From: Enterobacterales bacterium
Lineage (GTDB): Bacteria; Pseudomonadota; Gammaproteobacteria; Enterobacterales; Succinivibrionaceae
Assembly: GCA_900768635.1 (NCBI GenBank)
Contig: CAAGDP010000094.1
Span: 1 to 16,922 of the forward strand
Reading direction: 5' to 3'
DNA length: 16,922 nucleotides
Shown: positions 1 through 7,830 of the stretch, piece by piece
Layout of the letters: each line of letters starts with the position of its first letter
How positions within the stretch are numbered: the first letter of the stretch is position 1
The notes under the pieces: generated by a model
What the model was told of the DNA's origin: nothing
The model's input: the letters and a program-made list of their open reading frames with translations, nothing else
Database searches by the model: none
Made by a program: the position numbers and the translations under genes

Positions 1-1
1 G

Positions 2-805
2 ATAATACCGGGCAACTACTGGATAAACTCCACCTCCAGCAATGCATTGTTATCCTATGTAGGATTTTTAAGTGACTATGCCACAGATAAGATGCAGGCA
101 CTTGTCGATGGTAAAAATATCGAAATCGCTCTTAATGACTCTATGAATTATGACTCTCTGTCAAAACATAAAGAGGAGGATTTCTTTTCACTTCTGGTGC
201 ATACCGGATATCTTACTGCTGTCAGCAAGAAAGCTGAGCAAGTACCTGGAGGAAAGCCTAAGGTTATATACTCACTTAGAATACCTAACCTGGAAATCAG
301 AGAATGTTTTGAAATAAATATTATGGAGCATTTCCGGGAAGTATCAACCCAGGGTGAAAATAAGTCTCTTCTTATAGCCAAGGCTCTGTTTGAAGGTGAC
401 TGTGATACAGCATCTGATAACATTTTTGATTTACTCCAGACTTATGTATCAGTAAGAGACTTTGCCACCAGAGCAAGACCGGAAAACTTCTATCACGGAT
501 TTTTATCCGGAGTCTTTACTAATTGTGGCTCCTTTATAAAAGATTTTAAATCCAACTCAGAATCCGGAGCTGGTTATACTGATATAACCTTTAAGAATGC
601 AAGAAAGAATGTAGCAGTAATTCTCGAACTGAAAATAGCGGAAAACACTAAAAAAATGAAGGAAACAGCATTACTGGCCATAAAGCAGATTGAAGACAAA
701 AGATATGCTGATGAATTTATGAATGACATCGTAAAAGAGATCTATTGCTATGGTATCAGCTTCTGTCAGAAAGAGTGCTTCATTGAAATGAAAAAGTTCA
801 AATAA
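2..805 (+). CDS. AAA-ATPase-like / PD-(D/E)XK nuclease family protein, 3' part only
   Basis: The reading frame is open from the first bases of the window, so the start lies upstream; a TTG at 47 is not a credible start. The first visible residues (YWINSTSSN) match the segment that ends the AAA-ATPase_like domain in this two-domain family, so the ATPase part is mostly outside the window. The visible C-terminal part carries a PDDEXK_9 (DUF1703-type) nuclease fold. Counting from the TTG, these are Asp179 in TDI, the Glu194-Leu-Lys196 ELK motif, and a downstream Gln214/Tyr220 stretch (QIEDKRY). These are the expected catalytic and helix residues, so the domain looks intact. Such genes often occur in many copies in gut anaerobes and their role is not settled. 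A hairpin with a T run follows the stop, and the next gene has its own promoter, so this gene is probably a separate unit. Confidence 0.8.
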   Translation: MIPGNYWINSTSSNALLSYVGFLSDYATDKMQALVDGKNIEIALNDSMNYDSLSKHKEEDFFSLLVHTGYLTAVSKKAEQVPGGKPKVIYSLRIPNLEIRECFEINIMEHFREVSTQGENKSLLIAKALFEGDCDTASDNIFDLLQTYVSVRDFATRARPENFYHGFLSGVFTNCGSFIKDFKSNSESGAGYTDITFKNARKNVAVILELKIAENTKKMKETALLAIKQIEDKRYADEFMNDIVKEIYCYGISFCQKECFIEMKKFK

Positions 806-836
806 TCAGGCGAACTTTCATTCGGAATTATGACAG

Positions 837-879
837 ATCTGGAGTCAGTCCATGGGGAAAGGCTCCAGATATAATTTTT
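837..879 (+). terminator. Terminator-like hairpin after the AAA-ATPase-like gene
   Basis: A perfect 8-bp stem, ATCTGGAG at 837-844 with CTCCAGAT at 863-870, encloses an 18-base loop. It is followed after four bases by TTTTT (875-879). It lies 31 bases past the stop codon of the upstream gene. The long loop and the gap before the T run make it weaker than a textbook terminator. Confidence 0.5.
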
Positions 880-1059
880 CACCAAAAACGAAGTCCTTTT
901 GCTGGCACTATCTGCAACAGAAACAACCGAGCCTAATCTCCGGATACCTGTCTTAAACTCTTTCACCAGACAATATACAGGGATCGTTTTCACAAATAGA
1001 ATGGTTGTGAATAGTAACTGTTGTTCACATTTCGGCCATGAGATGTGCATAAAATATTG

Positions 1060-1088
1060 TTGTACATTGTATTTAAAATTTATATAAT
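1060..1088 (+). promoter_or_regulatory. Candidate sigma-70 promoter for the rplK-rpoC unit
   Basis: A perfect TATAAT sits at 1083-1088. A weak -35 element, TTGTAC, lies at 1060-1065 with a 17-base spacer; reading TGTACA at 1061-1066 gives a 16-base spacer. The predicted start near 1095 would give a leader of about 100 bases that contains the L1-type hairpin. The surrounding bases are strongly AT-rich, as is usual for ribosomal promoters. Confidence 0.65.
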
Positions 1089-1130
1089 ATGTAGTCCCTA
1101 GCTTTTTGCGACGGGGATCATATTTTTAAC

Positions 1131-1164
1131 GGGGAGCCTGTGATGAAACTTTGTTTCTGAGGCG
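1131..1164 (+). promoter_or_regulatory. L1-binding mRNA leader of the rplK-rplA operon
   Basis: Two stacked helices flank an asymmetric internal loop. The outer stem is GCCT 1136-1139 with AGGC 1160-1163. The inner stem is GAAAC 1145-1149 with GTTTC 1153-1157, closed by a TTT loop. The internal loop is five bases on the 5' side (1140-1144) and two on the 3' side (1158-1159). Two helices around an asymmetric loop is the known form of the L1 repressor site on L11 mRNA, which mimics L1's 23S rRNA site. It lies 30 bases before the rplK start, where free L1 would block translation of both L11 and L1. Confidence 0.75.
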
Positions 1165-1193
1165 CTATTACCCTTTACATAGGAATTTAATAA

Positions 1194-1622
1194 ATGGCTA
1201 AGAAAGTCCAAGCTTATATTAAGCTTCAAGTAAAAGCCGGTATGGCAAATCCTTCTCCTCCAGTTGGTCCAGCTCTGGGTCAGCATGGTGTTAATATCAT
1301 GGAATTCTGTAAGGCTTTTAATGCCAAGACAGAAAAGTTAGAGAAGGGAGCTCCGGTACCAGTTGTTATCACTGTGTACAGTGACCGTTCTTTTACATTT
1401 GTAACCAAGACTCCTCCTGCAACCTTCCTGATTAAGAAGGCTGCCAAGATTGAACATGGTTCATCTAATCCTCTGACTACTAAGGTTGGTAAGATCACTC
1501 AGGCTCAGCTTCTTGAAATTGCTGCAATCAAGGAAGCAGATATGACTGGTGCCACAGCTGAAGCTAATGCACGTACTTTAGCGGGAAGTGCACGTTCTAT
1601 GGGTATTGAGGTAGAGGGTTAA
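1194..1622 (+). CDS. rplK: 50S ribosomal protein L11
   Basis: The protein has 142 residues, the same length as E. coli L11, and is nearly identical to it at the N-terminus (MAKKVQAYIKLQV). The N-terminal domain carries the proline-rich NPSPPVGPALGQ segment (residues 19-30), the region of L11 tied to thiostrepton sensitivity. The C-terminal domain, which binds the GTPase-centre RNA, ends with the conserved ARSMGIEVEG. L11 forms the base of the L7/L12 stalk and is needed for RelA activation. The start is set by AGGAA at 1181-1185, eight bases before ATG. It is the first gene of the unit, follows the L1-type leader, and is only five bases from rplA, so the two are probably translated together. 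Confidence 0.98.
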   Translation: MAKKVQAYIKLQVKAGMANPSPPVGPALGQHGVNIMEFCKAFNAKTEKLEKGAPVPVVITVYSDRSFTFVTKTPPATFLIKKAAKIEHGSSNPLTTKVGKITQAQLLEIAAIKEADMTGATAEANARTLAGSARSMGIEVEG

Positions 1623-1627
1623 TAACA

Positions 1628-2335
1628 ATGGCAAAGATTACTAAGCGCATGAAGGCAATCAAAGAAGCTGTAGATTATTCAAAATCCTATGCTCCTGCCG
1701 AAGCTTTCGAACTTTTAAAGAAAGTTGCAAATGCAAAGTTCGTTGAAAGTATTGACGTTGCTATCAATCTTGGTATTGATGTTCGCAAATCTGATCAGAA
1801 TGTCAGAGGTGCTATCGTATTACCTAACGGTACCGGTAGAACTGTAAAGGTTGCTGTGTTTACTCAGGGTGCTAACGCTGATGCTGCCAAAGCTGCTGGC
1901 GCAGATATTGTTGGTATGCAGGATCTTGCTGATGCAATAAAGGCTGGCAAGGCTGATTTTGATGTGGTTATTGCCTCTCCGGATGCAATGCGCGTTGTTG
2001 GTCAGTTAGGTCAGATCCTGGGACCTCGCGGATTGATGCCTAATCCAAAGGTTGGAACTGTAACCCCTAATGTAGCTCAGGCAGTTCAGAATGCCAAGGC
2101 TGGTCAGGTTCGTTACCGTAATGACAAGACTGGTATTATTCATACTACTTTGGGTAAGGTTGATTTCGAAGCTGAGAAATTAAAGCAGAATCTTGAAGCT
2201 TTAGTTTCTGCAATCAAGAAGCAGAAGCCTGCTACTGCAAAGGGAACTTTTATCAAGAAGATTAGCGTATCCTCTACTATGGGACCTGGTCTCTCTATTG
2301 ATATTAACGCTTTACAGGAATCTGCAAGCGCATAA
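1628..2335 (+). CDS. rplA: 50S ribosomal protein L1
   Basis: The protein has 235 residues, against 234 in E. coli, with the family's two-domain layout. It carries the signature GPRGLMPNPKVGTVT (about residues 132-146) and the C-terminal VSSTMGPGLSID. L1 binds the mobile L1 stalk of 23S rRNA near the E site and helps release deacylated tRNA. When in excess it represses translation of its own operon through the leader upstream of rplK. Its ATG is five bases after the rplK stop with only a weak GAGG inside the end of rplK, which fits translational coupling. A 194-base gap follows that holds the L10 leader. Confidence 0.98.
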   Translation: MAKITKRMKAIKEAVDYSKSYAPAEAFELLKKVANAKFVESIDVAINLGIDVRKSDQNVRGAIVLPNGTGRTVKVAVFTQGANADAAKAAGADIVGMQDLADAIKAGKADFDVVIASPDAMRVVGQLGQILGPRGLMPNPKVGTVTPNVAQAVQNAKAGQVRYRNDKTGIIHTTLGKVDFEAEKLKQNLEALVSAIKKQKPATAKGTFIKKISVSSTMGPGLSIDINALQESASA

Positions 2336-2356
2336 TTTTTGAGTAGAAATACTCAT

Positions 2357-2423
2357 TTGGTTGGGAGTTTTCTCCTGTCCAAGACCGTAGGGGGGTAACC
2401 TTAAATATCCTACGTAGACGGTG
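2357..2423 (+). promoter_or_regulatory. L10 leader (autoregulatory mRNA site of the rplJL operon)
   Basis: The 194 bases between rplA and rplJ contain the hallmarks of the L10 leader. An outer helix TTGG 2357-2360 with CCAA 2379-2382 encloses GGAG/CTCC (2364-2367 with 2372-2375). Next comes CGTAGG 2386-2391, which pairs with CCTACG 2409-2414, then TAGACGGTG (2415-2423), the strongly conserved kink-turn strand. In E. coli the L10-(L7/L12) complex binds this structure and represses rplJ and rplL translation. I identify it from remembered conserved blocks and from base pairing. Confidence 0.8.
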
Positions 2424-2471
2424 CGAACACCAGCTGAAAGATTTCTTTCTTCTGGATTTTGTTACCGAAGG

Positions 2472-2507
2472 ACCCGAAAGGGTGTTATGGCATCGGCAAT
2501 TTTGCCG
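2472..2507 (+). other. Two small hairpins before the rplJ ribosome site
   Basis: ACCC-GAAA-GGGT (2472-2483) is a GNRA tetraloop hairpin. CGGC 2494-2497 pairs with GCCG 2504-2507 just 10 bases before the GGAG of rplJ. They may form part of the switch by which the L10 leader controls access to the start codon. This is inferred from pairing only. Confidence 0.4.
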
Positions 2508-2529
2508 GTTATTTAATGGAGTATAGCCA

Positions 2530-3036
2530 ATGGCTTTAAATCTCGAAGACAAACAAGCGATTGTCGCAGAAGTGAGTGAAGCTGCCAAAGGCGCATTATC
2601 TGCAGTTGTTGCGGACTCTCGTGGTGTCGCAGCAGTGAAGATGGATGCTTTACGTAAGTTAGGCCGTGAGTCTGGCGTTTATATGCGTGTTGTTCGCAAT
2701 ACTCTTCTCAGAAAAGTTGTAGAAGGTACTGAGTTCGAATGCCTGAAGGACGTATTGACCGGACCTAGCATTATTGCTTTCTCTAACGAACATCCTGGTG
2801 CAGCTGCACGTATTTTCAAGGAATTCGCTAAGAAAGAAGGCAATTTCAGCGTAAAGGGATGCGCATTTGAAGGTGAATTTATCCCTGCGGATCAGATTGA
2901 TCGCTTAGCTACACTGCCAACTATGGAAGAAGCTCTTGCTCAGTTGATGTGTACTATGAAGGAAGCAGCTGCCGGAAAACTGGCTCGCACTCTTGCTGCT
3001 GTCCGCGATCAGAAAGAATCGCAACCTGCTGCATAA
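2530..3036 (+). CDS. rplJ: 50S ribosomal protein L10
   Basis: The protein has 168 residues (165 in E. coli). The N-terminal rRNA-binding domain starts MALNLEDKQAIVAEV and contains the conserved YMRVVRNTLL block. The C-terminal part is the helix (about residues 135-168) that carries L7/L12 dimers. L10 anchors the stalk that recruits translation GTPases, and its complex with L12 represses its own mRNA. GGAG at 2518-2521 lies eight bases before the ATG. rplL follows after 51 bases. The 194-base leader upstream is typical of this gene. Confidence 0.98.
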   Translation: MALNLEDKQAIVAEVSEAAKGALSAVVADSRGVAAVKMDALRKLGRESGVYMRVVRNTLLRKVVEGTEFECLKDVLTGPSIIAFSNEHPGAAARIFKEFAKKEGNFSVKGCAFEGEFIPADQIDRLATLPTMEEALAQLMCTMKEAAAGKLARTLAAVRDQKESQPAA

Positions 3037-3087
3037 TTTCTGCAGTTTTAATTTTATTTACTAATTTTTTATACAGGAAAGTTTGTC

Positions 3088-3459
3088 ATGGCTTTAACAA
3101 AAGAAGAAATCATCGAAGCAGTTGCTAATATGTCAGTTATGGAAGTTACTGAATTAGTAAAGGCTATGGAAGAAAAGTTCGGCGTATCTGCAGCTGCTGC
3201 TGTAGTTGCTGGTCCTGCTGCTGGTGGCGCTGCTGCTGCAGAAGAAAAGACCGAATTTACTGTTGTTCTGAAGAATGTTGGTGCTAACAAGATTGCTGTT
3301 ATCAAGGCAGTTCGTGCAGCTACTTCTCTGGGTCTTAAGGAAGCTAAGGATCTGGTTGAAAAGGCTCCTACCAATGTTAAGGAAGATCTTCCTAAGGCTG
3401 ATGCTGAAGCTCTCAAGAAGGAACTTGAAGCTGCCGGCGCTGAAGTTGAACTCAAGTAA
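3088..3459 (+). CDS. rplL: 50S ribosomal protein L7/L12
   Basis: The protein has 123 residues (121 in E. coli). Residues 1-32 are the dimerisation and L10-binding domain. Residues 33-53 form a very Ala/Gly-rich flexible hinge. Residues 54-123 are the globular domain that contacts EF-Tu, EF-G and other GTPases, with the conserved helix GLKEAKDLVEKAP. Four or more copies sit on each ribosome, which fits the strong ribosome site AGGAAA at 3075-3080, seven bases before ATG. A terminator-like hairpin downstream would reduce transcription into rpoB and help keep L12 in excess over RNA polymerase. Confidence 0.98.
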   Translation: MALTKEEIIEAVANMSVMEVTELVKAMEEKFGVSAAAAVVAGPAAGGAAAAEEKTEFTVVLKNVGANKIAVIKAVRAATSLGLKEAKDLVEKAPTNVKEDLPKADAEALKKELEAAGAEVELK

Positions 3460-3501
3460 TTTTCTTGGAATGAACTATTGCCTATAGTTAAAAAAATAGG
3501 C

Positions 3502-3534
3502 AGGCTGGCAGGTTTTGTGCTTGCCGGCCTTTTT
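3502..3534 (+). terminator. rplL-rpoB attenuator
   Basis: An 11-bp stem (3502-3512 with 3520-3530, two G-U pairs) with a seven-base loop is followed by a short T run to 3534. It sits 42 bases after the rplL stop and upstream of rpoB. This matches the known E. coli layout, where a partial terminator here lets only a fraction of transcripts continue into rpoBC. No strong new promoter is seen before rpoB, which supports partial read-through. Confidence 0.8.
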
Positions 3535-3551
3535 GCAATAGAGCTGTACAC

Positions 3552-3579
3552 TGTTAATATCGAAAGTTTGGTATTAACA
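3552..3579 (+). other. Hairpin between the attenuator and rpoB (possible RNase processing site)
   Basis: TGTTAATATC at 3552-3561 pairs with GGTATTAACA at 3570-3579 (10 bp with one G-U pair). A second small inverted repeat, TCCAG 3583-3587 with CTGGA 3593-3597, follows directly. E. coli has an RNase III cleavage site in the rplL-rpoB spacer, so a processing role is possible. The sequence alone does not prove it. Confidence 0.45.
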
Positions 3580-3719
3580 CTGTCCAGTTTAACTGGATGC
3601 TAAAGTATCCTATGCTCAGAGGATTGCTGCATCGCAGATCATCATTGAGCCATGCTTATTGCATGTTTTTAGAGGTCCCCTGTGGACTGGGTCAATTATC
3701 AACATTGCTGAGGAACCCC

Positions 3720-6700
3720 ATGGTTTACTCTTACACCGAAAAAAAACGTATTCGTAAAGACTTTGGTAAGCGCGAACATTTAATGGAAACGCCTTATCTG
3801 TTGTCTATTCAAGTTGATTCTTTCAAGCAGTTTCTTGAATCAGGAGACAGTGCACGTTGTGATTACGGTCTTGCTGCAGCTTTCCGTAGCATTTTCCCTA
3901 TTGAAAGTGCCAATAAGCTGGCAAAGCTTGATTATGTAAGTCACCGTTTGGATGAACCTCCTTTCACGGTTGAAGAATGTCAGATTCGCGAAAAAACTTT
4001 TGCATCTCCGTTGCGGGTAACTCTCAGTCTCTCTGTTACAAATAAAGAAACCGGTAAGACTGAAGTGAAGGTAAAAGAAGTATACATGGGAGATATTCCA
4101 TGTATGACTGATAATGGTACCTTTATCTTTAATGGAACTGAACGAGTTATTGTTTCCCAGTTGCACCGTTCTCCTGGTGTATTCTTTGATTGTGATGACG
4201 GTAAGACCCATTCCGGCAAAAAGCTTTACAATGCCCGTATTATTCCTATGCGCGGCTCCTGGCTGGATTTTGAATTCGACGTAAAGGATTTGGTTTACGT
4301 TCGTATCGATCGTCGCCGCAAGATGCTGGCTACTGTTCTTCTTCATGCCTTAAAGTTTACTGATGAAGAAATTCTGAATCTGTTCTACGAAACCACATCC
4401 ATTGAGTTTAAGGATGATAACCGGGTATTTACTCATGTTTCTCTTGAAAGTTTGAGAGGTGTTACTTTTGATTATGATCTGGTAGTAGGCGGAGAAGTTA
4501 TTGTTAAGAAGGGCAAGCCGATTAATGATCGTATTGGTAAAAAGCTTCTTAAGGCTCTTCAGGATAATAATCAGGGTGATCTTATCGAAGTACCGATTGA
4601 AACAGTCCTGGACAAGGCAATTGCCCGTGATTACGTAAACAAGGATAACGGTCAGGTAATTGCATTTGCCAACCAGCTTCTGTCATCTGATCTTATTCAG
4701 GACTTGCGTAAGGCCGGTTATGATTCAGTTGATATTATCAAGACAAATGACGTGGACAACGGTGCATACATCTCTAATACCTTAAGAGCAGATCCTGCTG
4801 TTTCCTATGTGGAAGCTCTTTTTGAAATTAACCGAATGATGCGTCCTGGTGAACCACCTACTCCGGAATCTGCAGAGAAGTTGTTCAATGACATCTTCTT
4901 CAAGGAAGATAAATATGATCTTTCTTCCGTTGGTCGTATGAAGTTCAACAGTCGTCTTGATCCAGGTCAGGATCTGGGTACTGAAGGTGTATTGACCAAG
5001 AACGACATTGTGGCGGTAATGCGTCAGTTTATTAAGATCCGAAATGGTAAGGATTCTGTTGACGATATTGATCATCTTGGTAATCGTCGTATCCGCTCTG
5101 TTGGCGAAATGGCGGAAAATCAATTCCGAATTGGTCTTGATCGCGTTCGCCGTGCCGTTAAGGAACGTTTTAATTTAGGTGATTTGGAATCCCTTGATCC
5201 ATCCGATCTTATCAATCCGAAGCCAATTTCTGCTACTCTGAAGGAATTTTTCGGATCAAGTCAGCTTTCTCAGTTTATGGATCAGAATAATCCTCTGTCA
5301 GAAATTACACATAAGCGTCGTATTTCTGCACTTGGTCCTGGCGGTCTTACCAGAGAAAGAGCCGGCTTTGAAGTTCGAGACGTACATCCAACTCATTATG
5401 GCCGTCTGTGTCCTATCGAGACCCCTGAAGGTCCGAACATCGGTCTGATTAACTCTCTGGCTATTTTTGCAAGATGCAATAACTACGGCTTCTTGGAAAC
5501 TCCATACCGCCGTGTGGTAAATGGTGTGGTAACCGAAGAAGTAGATTATCTGTCAGCAATTGATGAAGCAGGACATGTTATTGCTCAGGCTAATGTGGCA
5601 GTTGATGAAAAGACTCATAAGCTGGTGGGAGATATGATCGCCTGCCGACAGAATGGTGAGTCTTGCTATATGTCTGCTGAACGTATTGATTATATGGATA
5701 TTTCTCCTCAGCAGGTAGTATCCGTGGCAGCGGCTTTGATTCCGTTCCTGGAACACGATGACGCCAACCGAGCTCTTATGGGATCAAACATGCAACGTCA
5801 GGCCGTTCCTACTTTAGTTGCAGAAAAGCCACTGGTAGGTACCGGTATGGAACGTGCAGTGGCAGTAGATTCCGGTGTTACCATTATTGCCAAACGTGGT
5901 GGTGTAATCGACTTTGTAGATGCATCCCGAATCGTAATCAAGGTAAATGATGATGAACTTGTTGCCGGTGAAGCTGGTATTGATATTTACAACCTTACCA
6001 AATACAAGAGATCAAACCAGAATACCTGTATTAATCAGGTTCCTTGTGTGGATGTTCACGAAGTAGTCAAGGCCGGGGACGTGCTGGCTGATGGTCCGTC
6101 TACCGATTTGGGTGAACTGGCTCTCGGTCAGAATATGCGCATCGCCTTTATGCCTTGGAATGGTTACAACTATGAAGACTCCATATTGGTTTCTGAAAAG
6201 GTTGTTCAGGATGATCGTCTTACTACTGTGCATATTCAGGAACTGACCTGTATTGCCCGTGAAACCAAACTAGGTGTTGAAGAAATCACTGCTGATATTC
6301 CTAATGTAAACGAATCTGCATTATCCAAACTGGATAATTCCGGTATTGTATATGTAGGTGCTGAAGTTAAGGGCGGTGATATTCTGGTAGGTAAGGTAAC
6401 TCCTAAGGGAGAGTCCCTCTTAAGTCCGGAAGAAAAACTTTTAAGAGCAATCTTTGGTGAAAAGGCTTCTGAAGTTAAGGATTCATCTCTCCGTGTTCCT
6501 GGTTCAACCTACGGTACGGTTGTTGATGTTCAGGTATTTACCCGCGACGGTATCGAAAAGGATGAAAGAGCCAAGAAGATTGAACAGAGTCAGCTGGATC
6601 AGGTTAAGAAGGATCTGGGTGAAAAGAGAGATATTCTTGAAGCAGCTATTTACAACCGCGCCCGTAAGTTACTCATTTCCTCCGGTCTTACCGAAGCTAA

Positions 6701-7757
6701 GGTTAATAAGATTAACCAGCGAGATCTTCTGACACAGTGTCTGGATGATGAAAAGAAACAGAATGAATTGGAGGAGCTTGCCAAGGAGCTTGAGAATATT
6801 GAGGCTGATTACGAAAAGCAGTATGAAGCCAAGAGAGTCAAGATCACCCAGGGTGATGAAATGCCTCCAGCATTCCTGAAGATTGTTAAGGTTTATCTTG
6901 CTGTTAAACGTCGTATTCAGCCTGGTGACAAGCTTGCCGGTCGTCACGGAAACAAGGGTGTTATTTCCAAGATTTGCCCTATTGAAGATATGCCGTATGA
7001 TGAACATGGTCGTCCGGTTGATATGGTTCTTAACCCGCTGGGCGTACCTTCCCGTATGAATATTGGTCAGGTATTGGAAGTTCATCTGGGTATGGCGGCT
7101 CGCGGCATCGGTGAAAAGATTGATGCTATGGTGAAGGAGCAGCGTTCCCTGGCTGAACAGAGAGCATTCCTGCAGAAGGTTTACGATCTTGGCAATTGCC
7201 GTCAGAAGGTGGATATTGATGCCATGTCTGATACTGAAGTTAAGACTCTGGTAGGAAATCTGAGAAAGGGTCTTCCTGTGGCAACCCCGGTATTTGACGG
7301 TGCAGAGGAAACTTCCATTAAGGAATTACTCCGTTTGGCTGATCAGCCGGAATCCGGACAGATCACTCTTTATGACGGTCGTACCGGACTTCCTTTTGAA
7401 CGCAAGGTTACTGTAGGTGTTATGTATATGCTTAAGCTTAATCACCTTGTTGATGATAAGATGCATGCACGTTCCACCGGTTCATACAGTCTGGTAACTC
7501 AGCAGCCATTGGGCGGTAAGGCTCAGATGGGTGGTCAGCGTTTCGGTGAAATGGAAGTATGGGCACTGGAAGCTTATGGTGCAGCTTATACTTTACAGGA
7601 AATCTTGACTGTTAAGTCTGATGATGTGAATGGTCGTACCAAGATGTACAAGAACATCGTGGAAGGAAATCATTATATGGAGGCCGGTATTCCTGAATCC
7701 TTTAATGTGCTCCTCAAGGAAATCCGTTCCCTGGGCATTGACATTGAACTTCAGTAG
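3720..7757 (+). CDS. rpoB: DNA-directed RNA polymerase subunit beta
   Basis: The protein has 1345 residues from this start (1342 in E. coli). The frame is open from an ATG at 3597, but I place the start at 3720 because MVYSYTEKKRIRKDFGKR is the conserved N-terminus and TGAGGA at 3709-3714 is a good ribosome site. The extra 41 upstream residues look random and cover the hairpin region. The rifampicin pocket is wild type as in E. coli: Asp521, His531 and Ser536 correspond to E. coli 516, 526 and 531. The active-site block GDKLAGRHGNKG spans 1069-1080, with Lys1071 and Lys1079. The gammaproteobacterial insertion (roughly 945-1045) is present. The C-terminus ends IDIELQ, slightly shorter than in E. 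coli. It pairs with RpoC encoded downstream. Confidence 0.98.
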   Translation: MVYSYTEKKRIRKDFGKREHLMETPYLLSIQVDSFKQFLESGDSARCDYGLAAAFRSIFPIESANKLAKLDYVSHRLDEPPFTVEECQIREKTFASPLRVTLSLSVTNKETGKTEVKVKEVYMGDIPCMTDNGTFIFNGTERVIVSQLHRSPGVFFDCDDGKTHSGKKLYNARIIPMRGSWLDFEFDVKDLVYVRIDRRRKMLATVLLHALKFTDEEILNLFYETTSIEFKDDNRVFTHVSLESLRGVTFDYDLVVGGEVIVKKGKPINDRIGKKLLKALQDNNQGDLIEVPIETVLDKAIARDYVNKDNGQVIAFANQLLSSDLIQDLRKAGYDSVDIIKTNDVDNGAYISNTLRADPAVSYVEALFEINRMMRPGEPPTPESAEKLFNDIFFKEDKYDLSSVGRMKFNSRLDPGQDLGTEGVLTKNDIVAVMRQFIKIRNGKDSVDDIDHLGNRRIRSVGEMAENQFRIGLDRVRRAVKERFNLGDLESLDPSDLINPKPISATLKEFFGSSQLSQFMDQNNPLSEITHKRRISALGPGGLTRERAGFEVRDVHPTHYGRLCPIETPEGPNIGLINSLAIFARCNNYGFLETPYRRVVNGVVTEEVDYLSAIDEAGHVIAQANVAVDEKTHKLVGDMIACRQNGESCYMSAERIDYMDISPQQVVSVAAALIPFLEHDDANRALMGSNMQRQAVPTLVAEKPLVGTGMERAVAVDSGVTIIAKRGGVIDFVDASRIVIKVNDDELVAGEAGIDIYNLTKYKRSNQNTCINQVPCVDVHEVVKAGDVLADGPSTDLGELALGQNMRIAFMPWNGYNYEDSILVSEKVVQDDRLTTVHIQELTCIARETKLGVEEITADIPNVNESALSKLDNSGIVYVGAEVKGGDILVGKVTPKGESLLSPEEKLLRAIFGEKASEVKDSSLRVPGSTYGTVVDVQVFTRDGIEKDERAKKIEQSQLDQVKKDLGEKRDILEAAIYNRARKLLISSGLTEAKVNKINQRDLLTQCLDDEKKQNELEELAKELENIEADYEKQYEAKRVKITQGDEMPPAFLKIVKVYLAVKRRIQPGDKLAGRHGNKGVISKICPIEDMPYDEHGRPVDMVLNPLGVPSRMNIGQVLEVHLGMAARGIGEKIDAMVKEQRSLAEQRAFLQKVYDLGNCRQKVDIDAMSDTEVKTLVGNLRKGLPVATPVFDGAEETSIKELLRLADQPESGQITLYDGRTGLPFERKVTVGVMYMLKLNHLVDDKMHARSTGSYSLVTQQPLGGKAQMGGQRFGEMEVWALEAYGAAYTLQEILTVKSDDVNGRTKMYKNIVEGNHYMEAGIPESFNVLLKEIRSLGIDIELQ

Positions 7758-7778
7758 TCAATCTGCCTGATAAATGTT

Positions 7779-7800
7779 AGCCGGTGCGCTGGCATCGGCT
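7779..7800 (+). other. Intercistronic hairpin between rpoB and rpoC
   Basis: A 9-bp stem, AGCCGGTGC 7779-7787 with GCATCGGCT 7792-7800 (one G-U pair), is closed by a GCTG loop. It fills the middle of the 73-base rpoB-rpoC spacer. No T run follows directly, so it is not a terminator. It could affect mRNA stability or processing. Confidence 0.5.
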
Positions 7801-7830
7801 TAGCTATCAACCTTTTTAAGGAAGATAAAC

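Larger units (their letters stand above)
806..1193. other. 388-base intergenic region upstream of rplK
   Basis: This gap holds the terminator-like hairpin at 837-879, a candidate promoter at 1060-1088 and the L1-type leader at 1131-1164. Between about 880 and 1050 I see no convincing gene. The open frames there (62 and 94 residues) lack a ribosome site and match no family I recognise. secE and nusG, which precede rplK in most gammaproteobacteria, are not here. Confidence 0.7.

Noticed and set aside
902..916. A TGGCAC-like element resembling a sigma-54 promoter upstream of rplK
   Set aside because: The GG and GC are only 8 bases apart instead of the required 10, and it is far from rplK, which has a better sigma-70 site.
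766..1050. 94-residue open frame on the minus strand
   Set aside because: It overlaps the 3' end of the upstream gene and a terminator-like hairpin, has no ribosome site and shows no family pattern.
3069..3551. 160-residue open frame on the minus strand over rplL
   Set aside because: It is a shadow of the Ala-rich rplL coding sequence and has no independent support.
3597..3719. 41-codon N-terminal extension of RpoB
   Set aside because: The conserved RpoB N-terminus and ribosome site point to 3720; the extension covers the hairpin region and reads as non-coding.
7790..7805. TGGCAT-N5-TAGCT in the rpoB-rpoC spacer with GG-N10-GC spacing
   Set aside because: It has mismatches at strong positions and its bases are part of a stable hairpin; a sigma-54 promoter for rpoC inside this operon is unlikely.
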